Position numbers and translations under genes: made by a program
NCBI GenBank assembly: GCA_017940895.1
Contig: JAGAXM010000005.1
Span: forward strand, 172,381-236,380
DNA from: Clostridiales bacterium
GTDB taxonomy: Bacteria; Bacillota; Clostridia; Saccharofermentanales; Saccharofermentanaceae
Reading direction: 5' to 3'
DNA: 64,000 nt
Notes under the pieces: model-generated
What the model was told of the DNA's origin: nothing
What the model saw: only the letters and a program-made list of their open reading frames with translations
The model's database searches: none
Shown: piece after piece, positions 25,558 to 34,890 of the stretch
Layout of the letters: every line of letters begins with the position of its first letter
Numbering within the stretch: position 1 is the first letter of the stretch

Positions 25558-26295
25558 ATGGCAAAGACAGCAATCGTAACAGGAAGCGCAAGAGGAATCG
25601 GCAAGGCTATCGCAGTAAAGCTTGCTAAGATGGGCTACAACATCGCAGTTGTAGATGCATGTCCCATCGAGGGCTCACAGGAGACAGCTGACGAGATCAA
25701 GAAGGAATACGGCGTTGAGACAAAGGCTTACAGATGCGACGTCTCAAGCTCCGAGTCCGTTAAGGAGACAGTTGCAGATGTAGCAGCAACATTCGGCTCC
25801 ATCGATGCTCTCGTAAACAACGCAGGCATCACAAGAGACGGCTTCCTCGTAAGAATGAAAGAAGAGGATTTCGACGCTGTTATCGCAGTTAACCTCAAGG
25901 GTACATACAACTTCTTCCGTGAGGTTGTTCCCGTAATGAGCAAGCAGAAGTACGGCCGCATCGTATCCATCTCCTCCATCGTTGGACTCGAGGGAAATGC
26001 ATGCCAGGTCAACTACTCTGCATCTAAGGCAGGCGTCATCGGTATCACAAAGAGTGCCGCAAGAGAGTATGCAGGCAAGAACATCACATGTAATGCCATC
26101 GCTCCCGGATTCGTTCAGACACCCATGACAGACGTGCTCCCTGAGAAGGTTAAGGAGCAGATGCTCGCAGGTATCCCTCTGAAGCGTTACGGCCAGGTTG
26201 AGGATATCGCGAATGCCGTAGGATTCCTCGTATCTGATGATGCTTCCTACATCACAGGTCAGGTTCTTTCCGTAGACGGCGGAATGCACATGTAA
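25558..26295 (+). CDS. fabG: 3-oxoacyl-ACP reductase
   Basis: 245 residues, a classic short-chain dehydrogenase. It reduces 3-oxoacyl-ACP with NADPH. TGSARGIGKA (cofactor loop), NNAG, catalytic Ser in SSIVGLEG, and the YSASKAG Tyr/Lys pair are intact, and the end is the usual DGGMHM. TAAGGAG lies eleven bases before the ATG at 25558. Fourth gene of the fab operon. Confidence 0.95.
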   Translation: MAKTAIVTGSARGIGKAIAVKLAKMGYNIAVVDACPIEGSQETADEIKKEYGVETKAYRCDVSSSESVKETVADVAATFGSIDALVNNAGITRDGFLVRMKEEDFDAVIAVNLKGTYNFFREVVPVMSKQKYGRIVSISSIVGLEGNACQVNYSASKAGVIGITKSAAREYAGKNITCNAIAPGFVQTPMTDVLPEKVKEQMLAGIPLKRYGQVEDIANAVGFLVSDDASYITGQVLSVDGGMHM

Positions 26296-26319
26296 TTAAA
26301 GAAATCGGAGAATAAGAGA

Positions 26320-27555
26320 ATGGACGGAAGAAGAGTTGTAGTAACAGGAATGGGCGCCATCACACCCTTAGGTGAGGGAGTAGAGTGCTTCTGGAACGGC
26401 CTTAAGGAAGGCAAGCGTGCCTTCGGTGAGATCACTGCATTCGACTGCACGGGTTACAAGGCTAAGATGTGTGCCGAGGTCAAGGACTTCGACCCTACAA
26501 AGTACATGGACTTCAAGACAGCAAAGAGAATGGAGAGATTCTCACAGTTCGCCTGCGCAGCTGCCAAGGAAGCCGTTGAGGATGCAGGCATTAACATGGC
26601 TGATGAAGATCCTTACAGAGTCGGTGTTATCGTAAGCTCCGGTATCGGTTCCATGCAGGCTAACGAGAGAGAGCACAGCAAACTCATGGAAGGCAAGAAG
26701 GTGAGCCCTCTTTATATCCCTGTGATGATCGCCAACATGGCTTCCGCTAATATCTCGATCATGTACGGCATGAAGGGCAAGAACGTGGCTATCGTTACGG
26801 CCTGCGCTTCAGGTTCACACTCAATAGGAGATGCATTCAGGGCAATTAAGTTCGACGATGCTGACGTAATGGTAGCAGGCGGTTCTGAAGCAGCCATCTG
26901 CCCTCTGGGCGTTCAGGGCTTTACCAACATGACAGCTCTTTCCACTAACATGGATCCTGACACCTGCTCAAGACCGTTCGACAAGAACAGAGACGGTTTT
27001 GTAATCGGCGAGGGTGCCGGTGTCGTAGTTCTCGAGGAGCTCGAGCATGCAAAGGCAAGAGGCGCTCACATCTACGCTGAGGTCGTAGGTTACGGTGCTA
27101 CAAACGATGCTTTCCACATCACTTCACCTGCCGAGGACGGTTCCGGTGCAGGCGAGGCCATGAAGGCTGCAATGAGGGAAGCCGGTATCACACCCGATCA
27201 GGTCGAGTACATCAACGCTCACGGAACTTCCACGCACCACAATGACCTTTTCGAGACAAGAGGCATCAAGTATGCATTCGGCGATGCTGCGAAGAAGGTT
27301 GCTATCAACTCCACAAAGTCAATGATCGGACACCTTCTCGGAGGCGCCGGCGGTGTCGAGTTCATCGTATGCGTTAAGTCCATCCTCGACTCCTTCATCC
27401 ACGTCACATCAGGCCTCACAGAGCCCGATGAGGAGTGCGACCTCGACTACACAATGGGCGAGGGCCGCTCGCTTGACATCAACTACGCCATGAGCAACTC
27501 TTTGGGCTTCGGCGGACATAATGCTACACTTCTTCTTAAGAAGTACGAAGCATAA
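26320..27555 (+). CDS. fabF: 3-oxoacyl-ACP synthase II (KAS II)
   Basis: 411 residues, the normal size of FabF, which elongates acyl-ACP with malonyl-ACP. Start [15 protein letters not shown]; nucleophile Cys162 in VTACASGSH; catalytic histidines in [11 protein letters not shown] and [12 protein letters not shown]. Fifth gene of the fab operon, 24 bases after fabG with a GGAG ribosome site. Confidence 0.95.
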   Translation: MDGRRVVVTGMGAITPLGEGVECFWNGLKEGKRAFGEITAFDCTGYKAKMCAEVKDFDPTKYMDFKTAKRMERFSQFACAAAKEAVEDAGINMADEDPYRVGVIVSSGIGSMQANEREHSKLMEGKKVSPLYIPVMIANMASANISIMYGMKGKNVAIVTACASGSHSIGDAFRAIKFDDADVMVAGGSEAAICPLGVQGFTNMTALSTNMDPDTCSRPFDKNRDGFVIGEGAGVVVLEELEHAKARGAHIYAEVVGYGATNDAFHITSPAEDGSGAGEAMKAAMREAGITPDQVEYINAHGTSTHHNDLFETRGIKYAFGDAAKKVAINSTKSMIGHLLGGAGGVEFIVCVKSILDSFIHVTSGLTEPDEECDLDYTMGEGRSLDINYAMSNSLGFGGHNATLLLKKYEA

Positions 27556-27584
27556 GCACCATATCGAAAAGGAGACTTACTACT

Positions 27585-28019
27585 ATGGCTAACTCACTTG
27601 ATACAAAGGGCATTATGGAGATCATCCCCCACAGACACCCCTTCCTTCTCATCGACAAGGTAGAGGATTATGTTCCGGGCGAGTACTGCGTTGCCATCAA
27701 GAACGTAACTTACGATGAGTCATTCTTCAGAGGACACTTCCCCGAGTATCCCATCATGCCGGGCGTTCTGATCGTAGAGGCTCTTGCTCAGACAGGTGCT
27801 GTTGCAATCCTTTCACAGGAGGAGTTCAAGGGCAAGATCGCAGTCTTTGCAGGTATCGACAAGTGCAAGTTCAGAAAGCAGGTCGTACCCGGTGATACAT
27901 TAAGACTTGAGACAAAGATCACTCAGGTAAGAGGTCCTATGGGCGTCGGCGAAGCTACCGCAACTGTTGACGGCAAGGTTGCCGTTCAGTGCACACTGAA
28001 GTTCGCGATAATGGTATGA
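27585..28019 (+). CDS. fabZ: 3-hydroxyacyl-ACP dehydratase
   Basis: 144 residues, hot-dog fold. It removes water from 3-hydroxyacyl-[15 protein letters not shown] and the catalytic pair His51 ([12 protein letters not shown]) and Glu65 (IVEALAQTG) are clear. Last of the fab genes; the acetyl-CoA carboxylase genes that often follow in related operons are not here. Instead, a HAD gene begins seven bases later. Confidence 0.95.
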   Translation: MANSLDTKGIMEIIPHRHPFLLIDKVEDYVPGEYCVAIKNVTYDESFFRGHFPEYPIMPGVLIVEALAQTGAVAILSQEEFKGKIAVFAGIDKCKFRKQVVPGDTLRLETKITQVRGPMGVGEATATVDGKVAVQCTLKFAIMV

Positions 28020-28026
28020 TATAACC

Positions 28027-28761
28027 GTGTTTGATAATAAAGAATATTTTCTGTTCGATCTTTACGGAACGCTGGTAGATATAAGAACAGACGAGGGGAG
28101 CCCGTTCGTATGGGCTTCCCTTGCTAATTTTTATTCGATGAACGGCGCAGTCTATAATGACACGGATCTTCGCCGTGCCTATATGAGACTTTGCGAAGAA
28201 GAGACGGCGAAGCTTCTTAAGTCCATGCGGAAGTCCAACCATAAGCTCACAGGAAGTGACGTTGAGATTGATCTTAAGGATGTGTTCAAGGCTCTTTATG
28301 CGGGTAAGGGCGTGAAAGCCGGATCTCAGCTGATATCCGATACGGCAGTTATGATGAGAAGCGTATCCATCGTTAAGCTTAGATTATTTGACGGAGCGAT
28401 CGAGGTTCTTAAGGAACTTAAGAACAGAGGGAAGAAGATATGCCTTCTTTCTAATGCGCAGTCGTGCTTCACGATTCCCGAGATAAGAAGCCTCGGACTC
28501 TATGATATGTTCGACGGGATATTCATATCGTCAGACCTTAAGGTCAAGAAGCCGTCGCTCGCGTTCTACGAGAAGGCGATAGGAGACATCGACCCCTCTT
28601 CATGCGTCATGATCGGCAACGACGAATTCGCCGATATCAGAGGGGCCATGGGAGCCGGAATTGATGCCTGCTATATCCAGTCCGAGCAGTCACCATCGTT
28701 CCCGCGCAATCTTCCGTCTGACAGGATAAACAACCTTAGGGATTTAATTTTTGAGTCTTGA
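28027..28761 (+). CDS. HAD-superfamily phosphatase
   Basis: 244 residues beginning with GTG. HAD motif I is DLYGT (11-15), with Tyr where Asp is usual two residues after the nucleophile. Motif II is LLSNAQ, motif III is the KKPSLAFYEKA lysine, and motif IV is GNDEFADIRGA. A cap of about 100 residues sits between motifs I and II, as in type I HAD enzymes. The missing second Asp of DxD makes phosphatase activity less certain. It begins seven bases after fabZ without a clear ribosome site, so coupling to the fab transcript is likely. Substrate unknown. Confidence 0.75.
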   Translation: MFDNKEYFLFDLYGTLVDIRTDEGSPFVWASLANFYSMNGAVYNDTDLRRAYMRLCEEETAKLLKSMRKSNHKLTGSDVEIDLKDVFKALYAGKGVKAGSQLISDTAVMMRSVSIVKLRLFDGAIEVLKELKNRGKKICLLSNAQSCFTIPEIRSLGLYDMFDGIFISSDLKVKKPSLAFYEKAIGDIDPSSCVMIGNDEFADIRGAMGAGIDACYIQSEQSPSFPRNLPSDRINNLRDLIFES

Positions 28762-28779
28762 TTGCCGTGGTGTTATTAT
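28751..28779 (+). promoter_or_regulatory. Promoter of the GH3 gene
   Basis: TTGAGT (28751-28756), 17 bases, then an extended -10 TGtTATTAT (hexamer 28774-28779). The -35 lies inside the last codons of the HAD gene. Confidence 0.55.
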
Positions 28780-28817
28780 GGCAGTAACAGCTGATAATAA
28801 TACGGATGGTGATCATC

Positions 28818-31085
28818 ATGACAACTAAGGATATTCTTTCAAAACTTAATGACCGGCAGAAGGCATCGCTAATATGCGGTGCCGGTTTTTTCTCTACGAG
28901 AGAGATCAGCGAGTACGGCATAAAGCGTATGCAGTTTCTGGACGGCGGCACGGGAATGAACTTCGAGCAGCTGTTTGGAGATATCTTCGTTAAGGAAGTT
29001 GTCGAAGAAGGGTATACCCGTGAGCAGCTCGATCACGTAATCCATAATTTCTATAAGCTTGATAATCTCACTTCCGAAGAGAAGGTGTTAAGAGATGAGC
29101 TTTTTAAGAAGCTTACCGGCTATACGGGCGGATTCGAGCCGCATCCCGGATGTTATCCCCCGGGAATCCTTCTTGGTTCGACATGGAATCCGGAGGTCGT
29201 ATATGAGAACGGCGAAGCGCTGGGACTTGAAGCAAGAATGTATAAGGTTTCATGTCTTCTCGGAACGCCTAATGTAAATCTTCTGAGGGAACCCAGGAAC
29301 GGCAGATTCTTCGAAGGTTATTCGGAGGATCCGCTCGTCGGAGGAATACTCGGACGCGAGATGGTAAAGGGCGTCGAGGCGGAAGGAGTGGCAGCCGACG
29401 TTAAACATTATGCTGCAAATAACCTGGAGATAAACCGCTCAGGTATCGACCAGAGGATCTCGCAGCGAGCACTCGAGGAGATGTATCTTCCCGCATTTGA
29501 GAAGTGTATCAAGGCGGGTTCCGCGACAGTAATGGCGGCGTATCCGAAGATCAACGGCGTGCATTGCACAGAGAACAAGTGGCTCCTTGAAGATGTATTA
29601 AGGGAGCGCTGGGGCTTCGAGGGTCTGTGCATGACAGACTGGGGTGCATGCACGGGTGACACCGGAGATTCAGCGGCGGCAGGTATAGATCTGTTCATGC
29701 CGGGACCGTGGAATAAAGAGGATGAGATCCTGAAAGCTTTGGAAGACGGCAGGCTTACCCGCGAGGAACTCGATCAGGCCGCATTGCGCGTGATCGAGCT
29801 CGGACTTAAGTACAACAAGAATGATGAGAAGTTCCCGATACCGTACGACGAGTACATTGAGAAGGGACGCAAGGCATGCTACAGAGCGGATGCAGAAGGC
29901 ATCGTCATGCTCAAGAATAAGGATAACCTTTTCCCGCTTGATGATATGAACAGAGTCTGTCTGTATGGAAGCGATGAGCTTCGCATATACGGCTCGGGAA
30001 GTGCGCAGGTAATTACCGACAGAGCTCCTTCGCTTAAGGAAGTCTTCGGTGAGAACAAGGGCGGAGACGTGGCTGTGGTGGTCATCTCACTGCCGTCCGC
30101 GGAGGGCACGGACCGTAAGGATCTTAAGCTTCCCGATGAGTACAGAAGAGTCATCAGAGGACTCATAGATGACGGTCAATATAAGATCTGTCTCGTCCTT
30201 AATGTTCCGGGTCCCGTGGAGCTTACGGAATTCATCGATGATATCGATGCGGTATTCCTGATCTATTATCCCGGTATGGAAGGTGCGCATGCTCTCTACG
30301 ATATCATGAGCGGCGCGGTCAATCCTTCGGGTAAGCTTACAGTCACATTCCCGGAAAGGTATGAGGATACGCCCGCATATCTTAATTATCCCGACGGCTT
30401 TACATGTGTCTACGGCGAGGGTATCTATGTCGGTTACAGGGGCTACGAGAAGAGGAATCTCAAGCCGCTGTTCCCGTTCGGCTTCGGTCTGTCATATACA
30501 AGCTTTGAGATAGAGGGCATGAGTACGGATAAGTCCGAGTACGCTTTGGATGATACCGTGAAGGTCAGCTTTACTCTTAAGAATACGGGTGACAGGGACG
30601 GCGCCCAGGTCATTCAGCTTTATGTCGGTGATCCCGTGTCGACGCAGAGTAAGCCCGTCAAGGAGCTTCGTGCTTTCGGCAAATACGAGCTTAAGGCAGG
30701 GGAGAGCCGTGATCTCTCACTTGAGTTCAGGATAAGCGATATCGGCTCCTACAGCGACGATTACGGCAAGTTCCTGATCGAGGACGGTATGTATGAGATA
30801 AGTCTGGGTTTCTCATCAGAGGATATAAGGAAGACTGCGTCCTTCAGGATAAGGGAGGGTTCCCCTGAACTTATGCTCGGCATCAACTCCCGTGTTATCG
30901 ACGTTATGTATATTCCCGTACTTCGTAACGCCCTCGTGGAGGACATAAGAAGGACCGGCGCGGATGTCCAGTCGCTCATCGATAATGAGCGCTATACCCC
31001 GAATGCGAGGATAAACGTCATATATGAGAACGCCGGCGAGTTTAATAATTTTGTAAAAGAGTGCCACAACTATCTTAAAGAATAA
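28818..31085 (+). CDS. Glycoside hydrolase family 3 (beta-glucosidase-like)
   Basis: 755 residues from the chosen ATG; an in-frame ATG lies four codons earlier. The N-terminal GH3 barrel contains the Lys-His substrate motif (VKHYAANN) and the nucleophile Asp274 in CMTDWGA. The second alpha/beta domain and a fibronectin-III-like C-terminal domain (with VIQLYVGDP) follow. There is no signal peptide, so it likely cleaves imported oligosaccharides such as cellobiose or xylo-oligomers in the cytoplasm. The exact sugar cannot be read. It has its own promoter and is not linked to transporter genes. Confidence 0.88.
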   Translation: MTTKDILSKLNDRQKASLICGAGFFSTREISEYGIKRMQFLDGGTGMNFEQLFGDIFVKEVVEEGYTREQLDHVIHNFYKLDNLTSEEKVLRDELFKKLTGYTGGFEPHPGCYPPGILLGSTWNPEVVYENGEALGLEARMYKVSCLLGTPNVNLLREPRNGRFFEGYSEDPLVGGILGREMVKGVEAEGVAADVKHYAANNLEINRSGIDQRISQRALEEMYLPAFEKCIKAGSATVMAAYPKINGVHCTENKWLLEDVLRERWGFEGLCMTDWGACTGDTGDSAAAGIDLFMPGPWNKEDEILKALEDGRLTREELDQAALRVIELGLKYNKNDEKFPIPYDEYIEKGRKACYRADAEGIVMLKNKDNLFPLDDMNRVCLYGSDELRIYGSGSAQVITDRAPSLKEVFGENKGGDVAVVVISLPSAEGTDRKDLKLPDEYRRVIRGLIDDGQYKICLVLNVPGPVELTEFIDDIDAVFLIYYPGMEGAHALYDIMSGAVNPSGKLTVTFPERYEDTPAYLNYPDGFTCVYGEGIYVGYRGYEKRNLKPLFPFGFGLSYTSFEIEGMSTDKSEYALDDTVKVSFTLKNTGDRDGAQVIQLYVGDPVSTQSKPVKELRAFGKYELKAGESRDLSLEFRISDIGSYSDDYGKFLIEDGMYEISLGFSSEDIRKTASFRIREGSPELMLGINSRVIDVMYIPVLRNALVEDIRRTGADVQSLIDNERYTPNARINVIYENAGEFNNFVKECHNYLKE

Positions 31086-31099
31086 TCGCGCGCATATAG

Positions 31100-31105
31100 T
31101 ATAAT
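31100..31105 (+). promoter_or_regulatory. -10 element before the glycan operon
   Basis: A TATAAT sits 32 bases before the first gene of the glycan operon, with a GCGGAGG ribosome site between. No convincing -35 is seen at 16-18 bases. It is the only promoter-like site I find for the following 11.5 kb. Confidence 0.4.
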
Positions 31106-31137
31106 TAGAATGAATAATTATGTGCGGAGGATGACCC

Positions 31138-31917
31138 ATGAAGGTAGTTTTGCTTGCTGGCGGGTACGGAACGAGAATCTCCGAGGAGAGCGTTTACAGA
31201 CCCAAGCCCATGGTAGAGATATGCGGTATGCCTATTCTTTGGCATATCATGAAGTACTATTCTTCCTACGGATTCAATGACTTTGTAATCTGCTGCGGCT
31301 ATAAGCAGTACTTTATCAAGGAGTGGTTCGCGGATTATTACCTCCACACTTCAGACGTTACTTTTGATTTTACTTCCGAGAATAAGATGATCGTCCATAA
31401 GACTCACACCGAGCCCTGGAAGGTCACGCTCGTGGATACGGGCCTTAACACCATGACCGGCGGACGCATCAAGAGGGTTAAGGACTTCATCGGTGATGAG
31501 CCTTTCATGCTTACATACGGCGACGGCGTCAGTGATGTAGACCTTAAGGCTCTCGTTGAGTTCCATAAGAGCAAGGGGCAGCTCGCGACCATCACGGCTG
31601 CCAAGGTCGGTCAGAGATTCGGATGCATCGACATCTCCGACAACGGCACAGTAACTAAGTTCAGAGAGAAGGCAGACCAGGACGGCACTGTAGTTAACGC
31701 AGGCTTCATGGTCCTCGAGCCTCAGGTTATAGACTATATCGACGGCGATGAAGTTCCTTTCGAGAAGGCTCCTCTGGAGAGGATCGCGGCAGAAGGCCAG
31801 CTCAATGCTTTCATTCACGAGGGATTCTGGCAGTGCATGGATACCAAGCGCGACAAGGATCTTCTCGAGAAGTTAATTCAAGAGGGCAATGCACCCTGGA
31901 TCAAGTGGGAGGACTAA
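31138..31917 (+). CDS. rfbF: Glucose-1-phosphate cytidylyltransferase
   Basis: 259 residues, the usual size. It makes CDP-glucose from CTP and glucose-1-phosphate. The nucleotidyltransferase motif LAGGYGTRI, the RPKPMVEI segment, ICCGYKQYFIKEWF and TYGDGVSDVD are hallmarks of RfbF/DdhA rather than of UDP- or dTDP-sugar enzymes. First gene of the ten-gene glycan operon; the next gene starts four bases after its stop. Confidence 0.93.
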   Translation: MKVVLLAGGYGTRISEESVYRPKPMVEICGMPILWHIMKYYSSYGFNDFVICCGYKQYFIKEWFADYYLHTSDVTFDFTSENKMIVHKTHTEPWKVTLVDTGLNTMTGGRIKRVKDFIGDEPFMLTYGDGVSDVDLKALVEFHKSKGQLATITAAKVGQRFGCIDISDNGTVTKFREKADQDGTVVNAGFMVLEPQVIDYIDGDEVPFEKAPLERIAAEGQLNAFIHEGFWQCMDTKRDKDLLEKLIQEGNAPWIKWED

Positions 31918-31921
31918 GGTT

Positions 31922-32980
31922 TTGACTGATCTGAGTTTTTGGAACGGCAAGAGGGTCTTCCTCACGGGACACACGGGCTTCAAGGGCTCGTGGATGAGCA
32001 GGATACTTGTAACACACGGAGCGGTGCTGACAGGTTTCTCCCTTGAGGCACCGACAGAGCCTAACCTCTTCGGCATGGCAGGCCTCGAAGATAAGATGAC
32101 ATCCGTTATCGGCGACATAAGAGATATCGATGCGCTCAAAGCTGCTTTCGAGAAGGCAGATCCCGAGATCGTCATACACATGGCGGCGCAGCCTATCGTA
32201 AGAGATTCCTACAAGGATCCCAGATACACGTATGAGACGAACGTTATGGGCACGGTAAATATCCTCGAGTGCGTAAGAGCTTCGAAAACAGTCGTGTCTT
32301 TCCTTAACGTAACTACCGACAAGGTATATCAGAACAATGAGTGGGTATGGGGCTACAGGGAGAATGAACCCCTGGACGGCTTCGATCCCTATTCCAACAG
32401 TAAGTCATGCAGTGAGCTCGTAACTCACAGCTATAAGAATTCTTTCTTCGCTTCGGAAGACGCACCCGCGATCTCCACGGCAAGAGCCGGTAACGTTATA
32501 GGCGGCGGTGACTTCGCGAATGACAGGATCATTCCCGACTGTGTAAGAGCAGCGCTCGGCGGTCAGGATATAGTTGTCAGAAATCCGTATTCGACGAGAC
32601 CTTATCAGCATGTGCTCGAGCCCGTATTCGCATATCTTATGATCGCCAAGGCTCAGTATGAGGACAAGACTGTTCAGGGCTGGTATAACGTCGGCCCCGA
32701 TGACTGTGACTGCGTATGCACGGGCGACATCGTCGACATGTTCGTCGGCGGCTGGGGCAGCATCAGGAGAGTGGACAAGGCTGAGGCGAATGCTCCCCAC
32801 GAGGCGAATTTCTTAAAGCTTGATTCGAGCAAACTTAAGAAGACTTTCGGCTGGCAGCCTCACTGGCATATAGACGAAGCGGTAAGCCGCGTCATCGAGT
32901 GGACGAAGGTATATGAGGCGGGCGGAGACATCCCCGCGGTTATGGATAAGCAGATCAACGATTACATCACGAAAGGATGA
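31922..32980 (+). CDS. rfbG: CDP-glucose 4,6-dehydratase
   Basis: 352 residues from a TTG start. It converts CDP-glucose to CDP-4-keto-6-deoxyglucose with bound NAD. Short-chain dehydrogenase motifs: TGHTGFKGSW for NAD, NVTTDKVYQN, and catalytic Tyr/Lys in DPYSNSKSC. The TTG at 31922 is chosen because GGGAGG lies about ten bases upstream and family members start close to the SFWNGKRVF segment. The upstream in-frame ATG at 31889 would overlap rfbF and add eleven odd residues. It follows rfbF, as in known CDP-deoxysugar loci. Confidence 0.92.
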   Translation: MTDLSFWNGKRVFLTGHTGFKGSWMSRILVTHGAVLTGFSLEAPTEPNLFGMAGLEDKMTSVIGDIRDIDALKAAFEKADPEIVIHMAAQPIVRDSYKDPRYTYETNVMGTVNILECVRASKTVVSFLNVTTDKVYQNNEWVWGYRENEPLDGFDPYSNSKSCSELVTHSYKNSFFASEDAPAISTARAGNVIGGGDFANDRIIPDCVRAALGGQDIVVRNPYSTRPYQHVLEPVFAYLMIAKAQYEDKTVQGWYNVGPDDCDCVCTGDIVDMFVGGWGSIRRVDKAEANAPHEANFLKLDSSKLKKTFGWQPHWHIDEAVSRVIEWTKVYEAGGDIPAVMDKQINDYITKG

Positions 32981-32989
32981 ACAAAGATA

Positions 32990-34327
32990 ATGTTTGAGAA
33001 CATGAATGAGCAGGAAGCAAGGGCTAAGATCCTCGAGCAGGTTAAGGAGTACGCTGAGAAGTACCACGCCGTAAAACCCTATGAGGAAGGTGACAGGATC
33101 CCTTATGCGAGAAGAGTTTACGGTCAGGAGGAGATGGTCAATCTCGTTGATTCATCACTTGAGTTCTGGCTCACGGCCGGAAGATATACAGACGAATTCG
33201 AGAAGAAGTTCGCCGAGTACCTGGGAGTAAAGTTCTGCTCTCTTGTTAACTCCGGTTCTTCCGCTAACCTCGGAGCTTTCATGGCTCTTACAAGCCCTCT
33301 TCTCAAGGAAAGAAGAATCAAGCGCGGCGATGAGGTCATCACTGTAGCTGCAGGCTTCCCCACAACGGTTGCTCCTGTTATCCAGTACGGTGCAATTCCC
33401 GTATTCGTAGATGTAACAATTCCCCAGTACAATATCGATGTAACGAAGCTCGAGGAAGCTTTGTCCGACAAGACAAAGGCTGTCATGATCGCACATACAC
33501 TCGGTAATCCGTTCGACTTGAAGGCTGTTAAGGAGTTCTGTACAAAGCACAACCTCTGGCTCGTAGAGGATAACTGCGATGCATTGGGTTCCAAGTACAC
33601 GATCGACGGCGAGGAAAAGTTCACCGGTACGATCGGCGATATCGGAACATCTTCATTCTATCCTCCGCACCACATGACGATGGGCGAGGGCGGAGCTATC
33701 TACACTGATAACCCGCTTCTTAACAAGTGCATCAGATCCATGAGAGACTGGGGAAGAGACTGCGTATGTCCTTCCGGCCGCGACAACTTCTGCGGACACA
33801 GATTCGACGGACAGTACGGACTTCTCCCTCAGGGTTATGATCACAAGTATGTTTACTCTCACTTCGGTTATAACCTCAAGGCTACAGACCTTCAGGCTGC
33901 AGTAGGGTGCGCACAGATCGTTAAGTTCCCTTCATTCGTAGAGAGAAGAAGACATAACTTCGACAGACTTTGGGAAGGACTTAAGGACTGTCAGGACAAA
34001 CTCATTCTTCCCGAGGCAGCTCCTAATTCCAGACCTTCGTGGTTCGGCTTCATGATGACTGTCAAGGAAGGCGTAGACAGAGTCAAGGTCGTTAAGTACA
34101 TCGAAGATCACGGCGTTCAGACAAGAAACCTCTTCGCAGGCAACCTTACAAAGCACCCCTGCTTCGACGAGATAAGAGAGACAGGCGAAGGCTACAGAGT
34201 TGTAGGCGAGCTTACCAATACCGACAGGATCATGAATGACACATTCTGGATCGGCGTTTATCCCGGCATGACAGACGAGATGATCGACTACATGATCAAG
34301 ACTATCAAGGAAGCGCTTAATCAGTAA
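32990..34327 (+). CDS. rfbH: CDP-4-keto-6-deoxyglucose 3-dehydrase (E1)
   Basis: 445 residues. It removes the C3 hydroxyl, giving the 3,6-dideoxy skeleton. It has an aminotransferase fold, but the PLP lysine is replaced: PPHHMTMGEGG at 225-235 puts His227 at that site, the mark of E1 enzymes. The [2Fe-2S] cysteines are seen in EDNCDALG (Cys195) and DCVCPSGRDNFCG (Cys258, 260, 268). E1 needs an E3-type reductase (RfbI/AscD/DdhD), and none is in the window. Stop and next start share one base (TAATG). Confidence 0.93.
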   Translation: MFENMNEQEARAKILEQVKEYAEKYHAVKPYEEGDRIPYARRVYGQEEMVNLVDSSLEFWLTAGRYTDEFEKKFAEYLGVKFCSLVNSGSSANLGAFMALTSPLLKERRIKRGDEVITVAAGFPTTVAPVIQYGAIPVFVDVTIPQYNIDVTKLEEALSDKTKAVMIAHTLGNPFDLKAVKEFCTKHNLWLVEDNCDALGSKYTIDGEEKFTGTIGDIGTSSFYPPHHMTMGEGGAIYTDNPLLNKCIRSMRDWGRDCVCPSGRDNFCGHRFDGQYGLLPQGYDHKYVYSHFGYNLKATDLQAAVGCAQIVKFPSFVERRRHNFDRLWEGLKDCQDKLILPEAAPNSRPSWFGFMMTVKEGVDRVKVVKYIEDHGVQTRNLFAGNLTKHPCFDEIRETGEGYRVVGELTNTDRIMNDTFWIGVYPGMTDEMIDYMIKTIKEALNQ

Positions 34328-34890
34328 TGGAGAATACGGAAACAATACAGCAAAGAAACTGGTTCGAGAGGTTTGTGCTCTGGTGCATGAACCTTCTGCT
34401 TAAGCCTTTCGGCAAGAAACTCGAAGGAGAGGCATCCGAAGCATTTCTGCAGTTCGTTAAGTTCGCGCTTGTAGGTGTTACGAACACTGTCGTGTCATAC
34501 CTTATCAATGCGGCTACACTTTTTATCCTGGGAAAGCTTAATATGTTCCCGAATACCGATATCTACATCGGCAACACAGTGGCGTTCTTCTTAAGCGTTC
34601 TTTGGGCTTATATGCTCAGCAACAAGTTCGTATTCAAGGAAGACGAGAACAAGGAGAAGAGAGTTTGGTGGAAGACGCTCATCAAGACCTATGTCGCATA
34701 CGCTTTCACGGGCCTCGGACTTTCCAACCTGATATCACATGTAGGAGTTAACGTTTTCCACTTAAATAAGTACATCCCGCCCCTTATCAATCTTGTAGTG
34801 GCGGTACCGATAAACTTCGTTCTTAACAAGTTCTGGGCTTACGGACAAAAGAAAGGAAAAGACGAAAGTGACGAAGGTCAGCCTGCTTGA
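34327..34890 (+). CDS. GtrA-family membrane protein
   Basis: 187 residues with four membrane segments (about 41-63, 78-98, 118-138, 152-172) and the family's LVGVTNTVVSYL and LNKFWAYG signatures. GtrA proteins are thought to move lipid-linked sugars (undecaprenyl-phosphate-sugar) across the membrane for Gtr-type glycosylation. The partners, a GtrB-like transferase and a GT-C-like protein, are the last two genes of the same operon. It overlaps the next gene by 23 bases, which indicates coupled translation. Confidence 0.85.
   Translation: MENTETIQQRNWFERFVLWCMNLLLKPFGKKLEGEASEAFLQFVKFALVGVTNTVVSYLINAATLFILGKLNMFPNTDIYIGNTVAFFLSVLWAYMLSNKFVFKEDENKEKRVWWKTLIKTYVAYAFTGLGLSNLISHVGVNVFHLNKYIPPLINLVVAVPINFVLNKFWAYGQKKGKDESDEGQPA

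Noticed and set aside
28027..28761. HAD gene as part of fatty acid synthesis
   Set aside because: Only proximity to fabZ supports this. Nothing in its sequence points to an acyl or ACP substrate.
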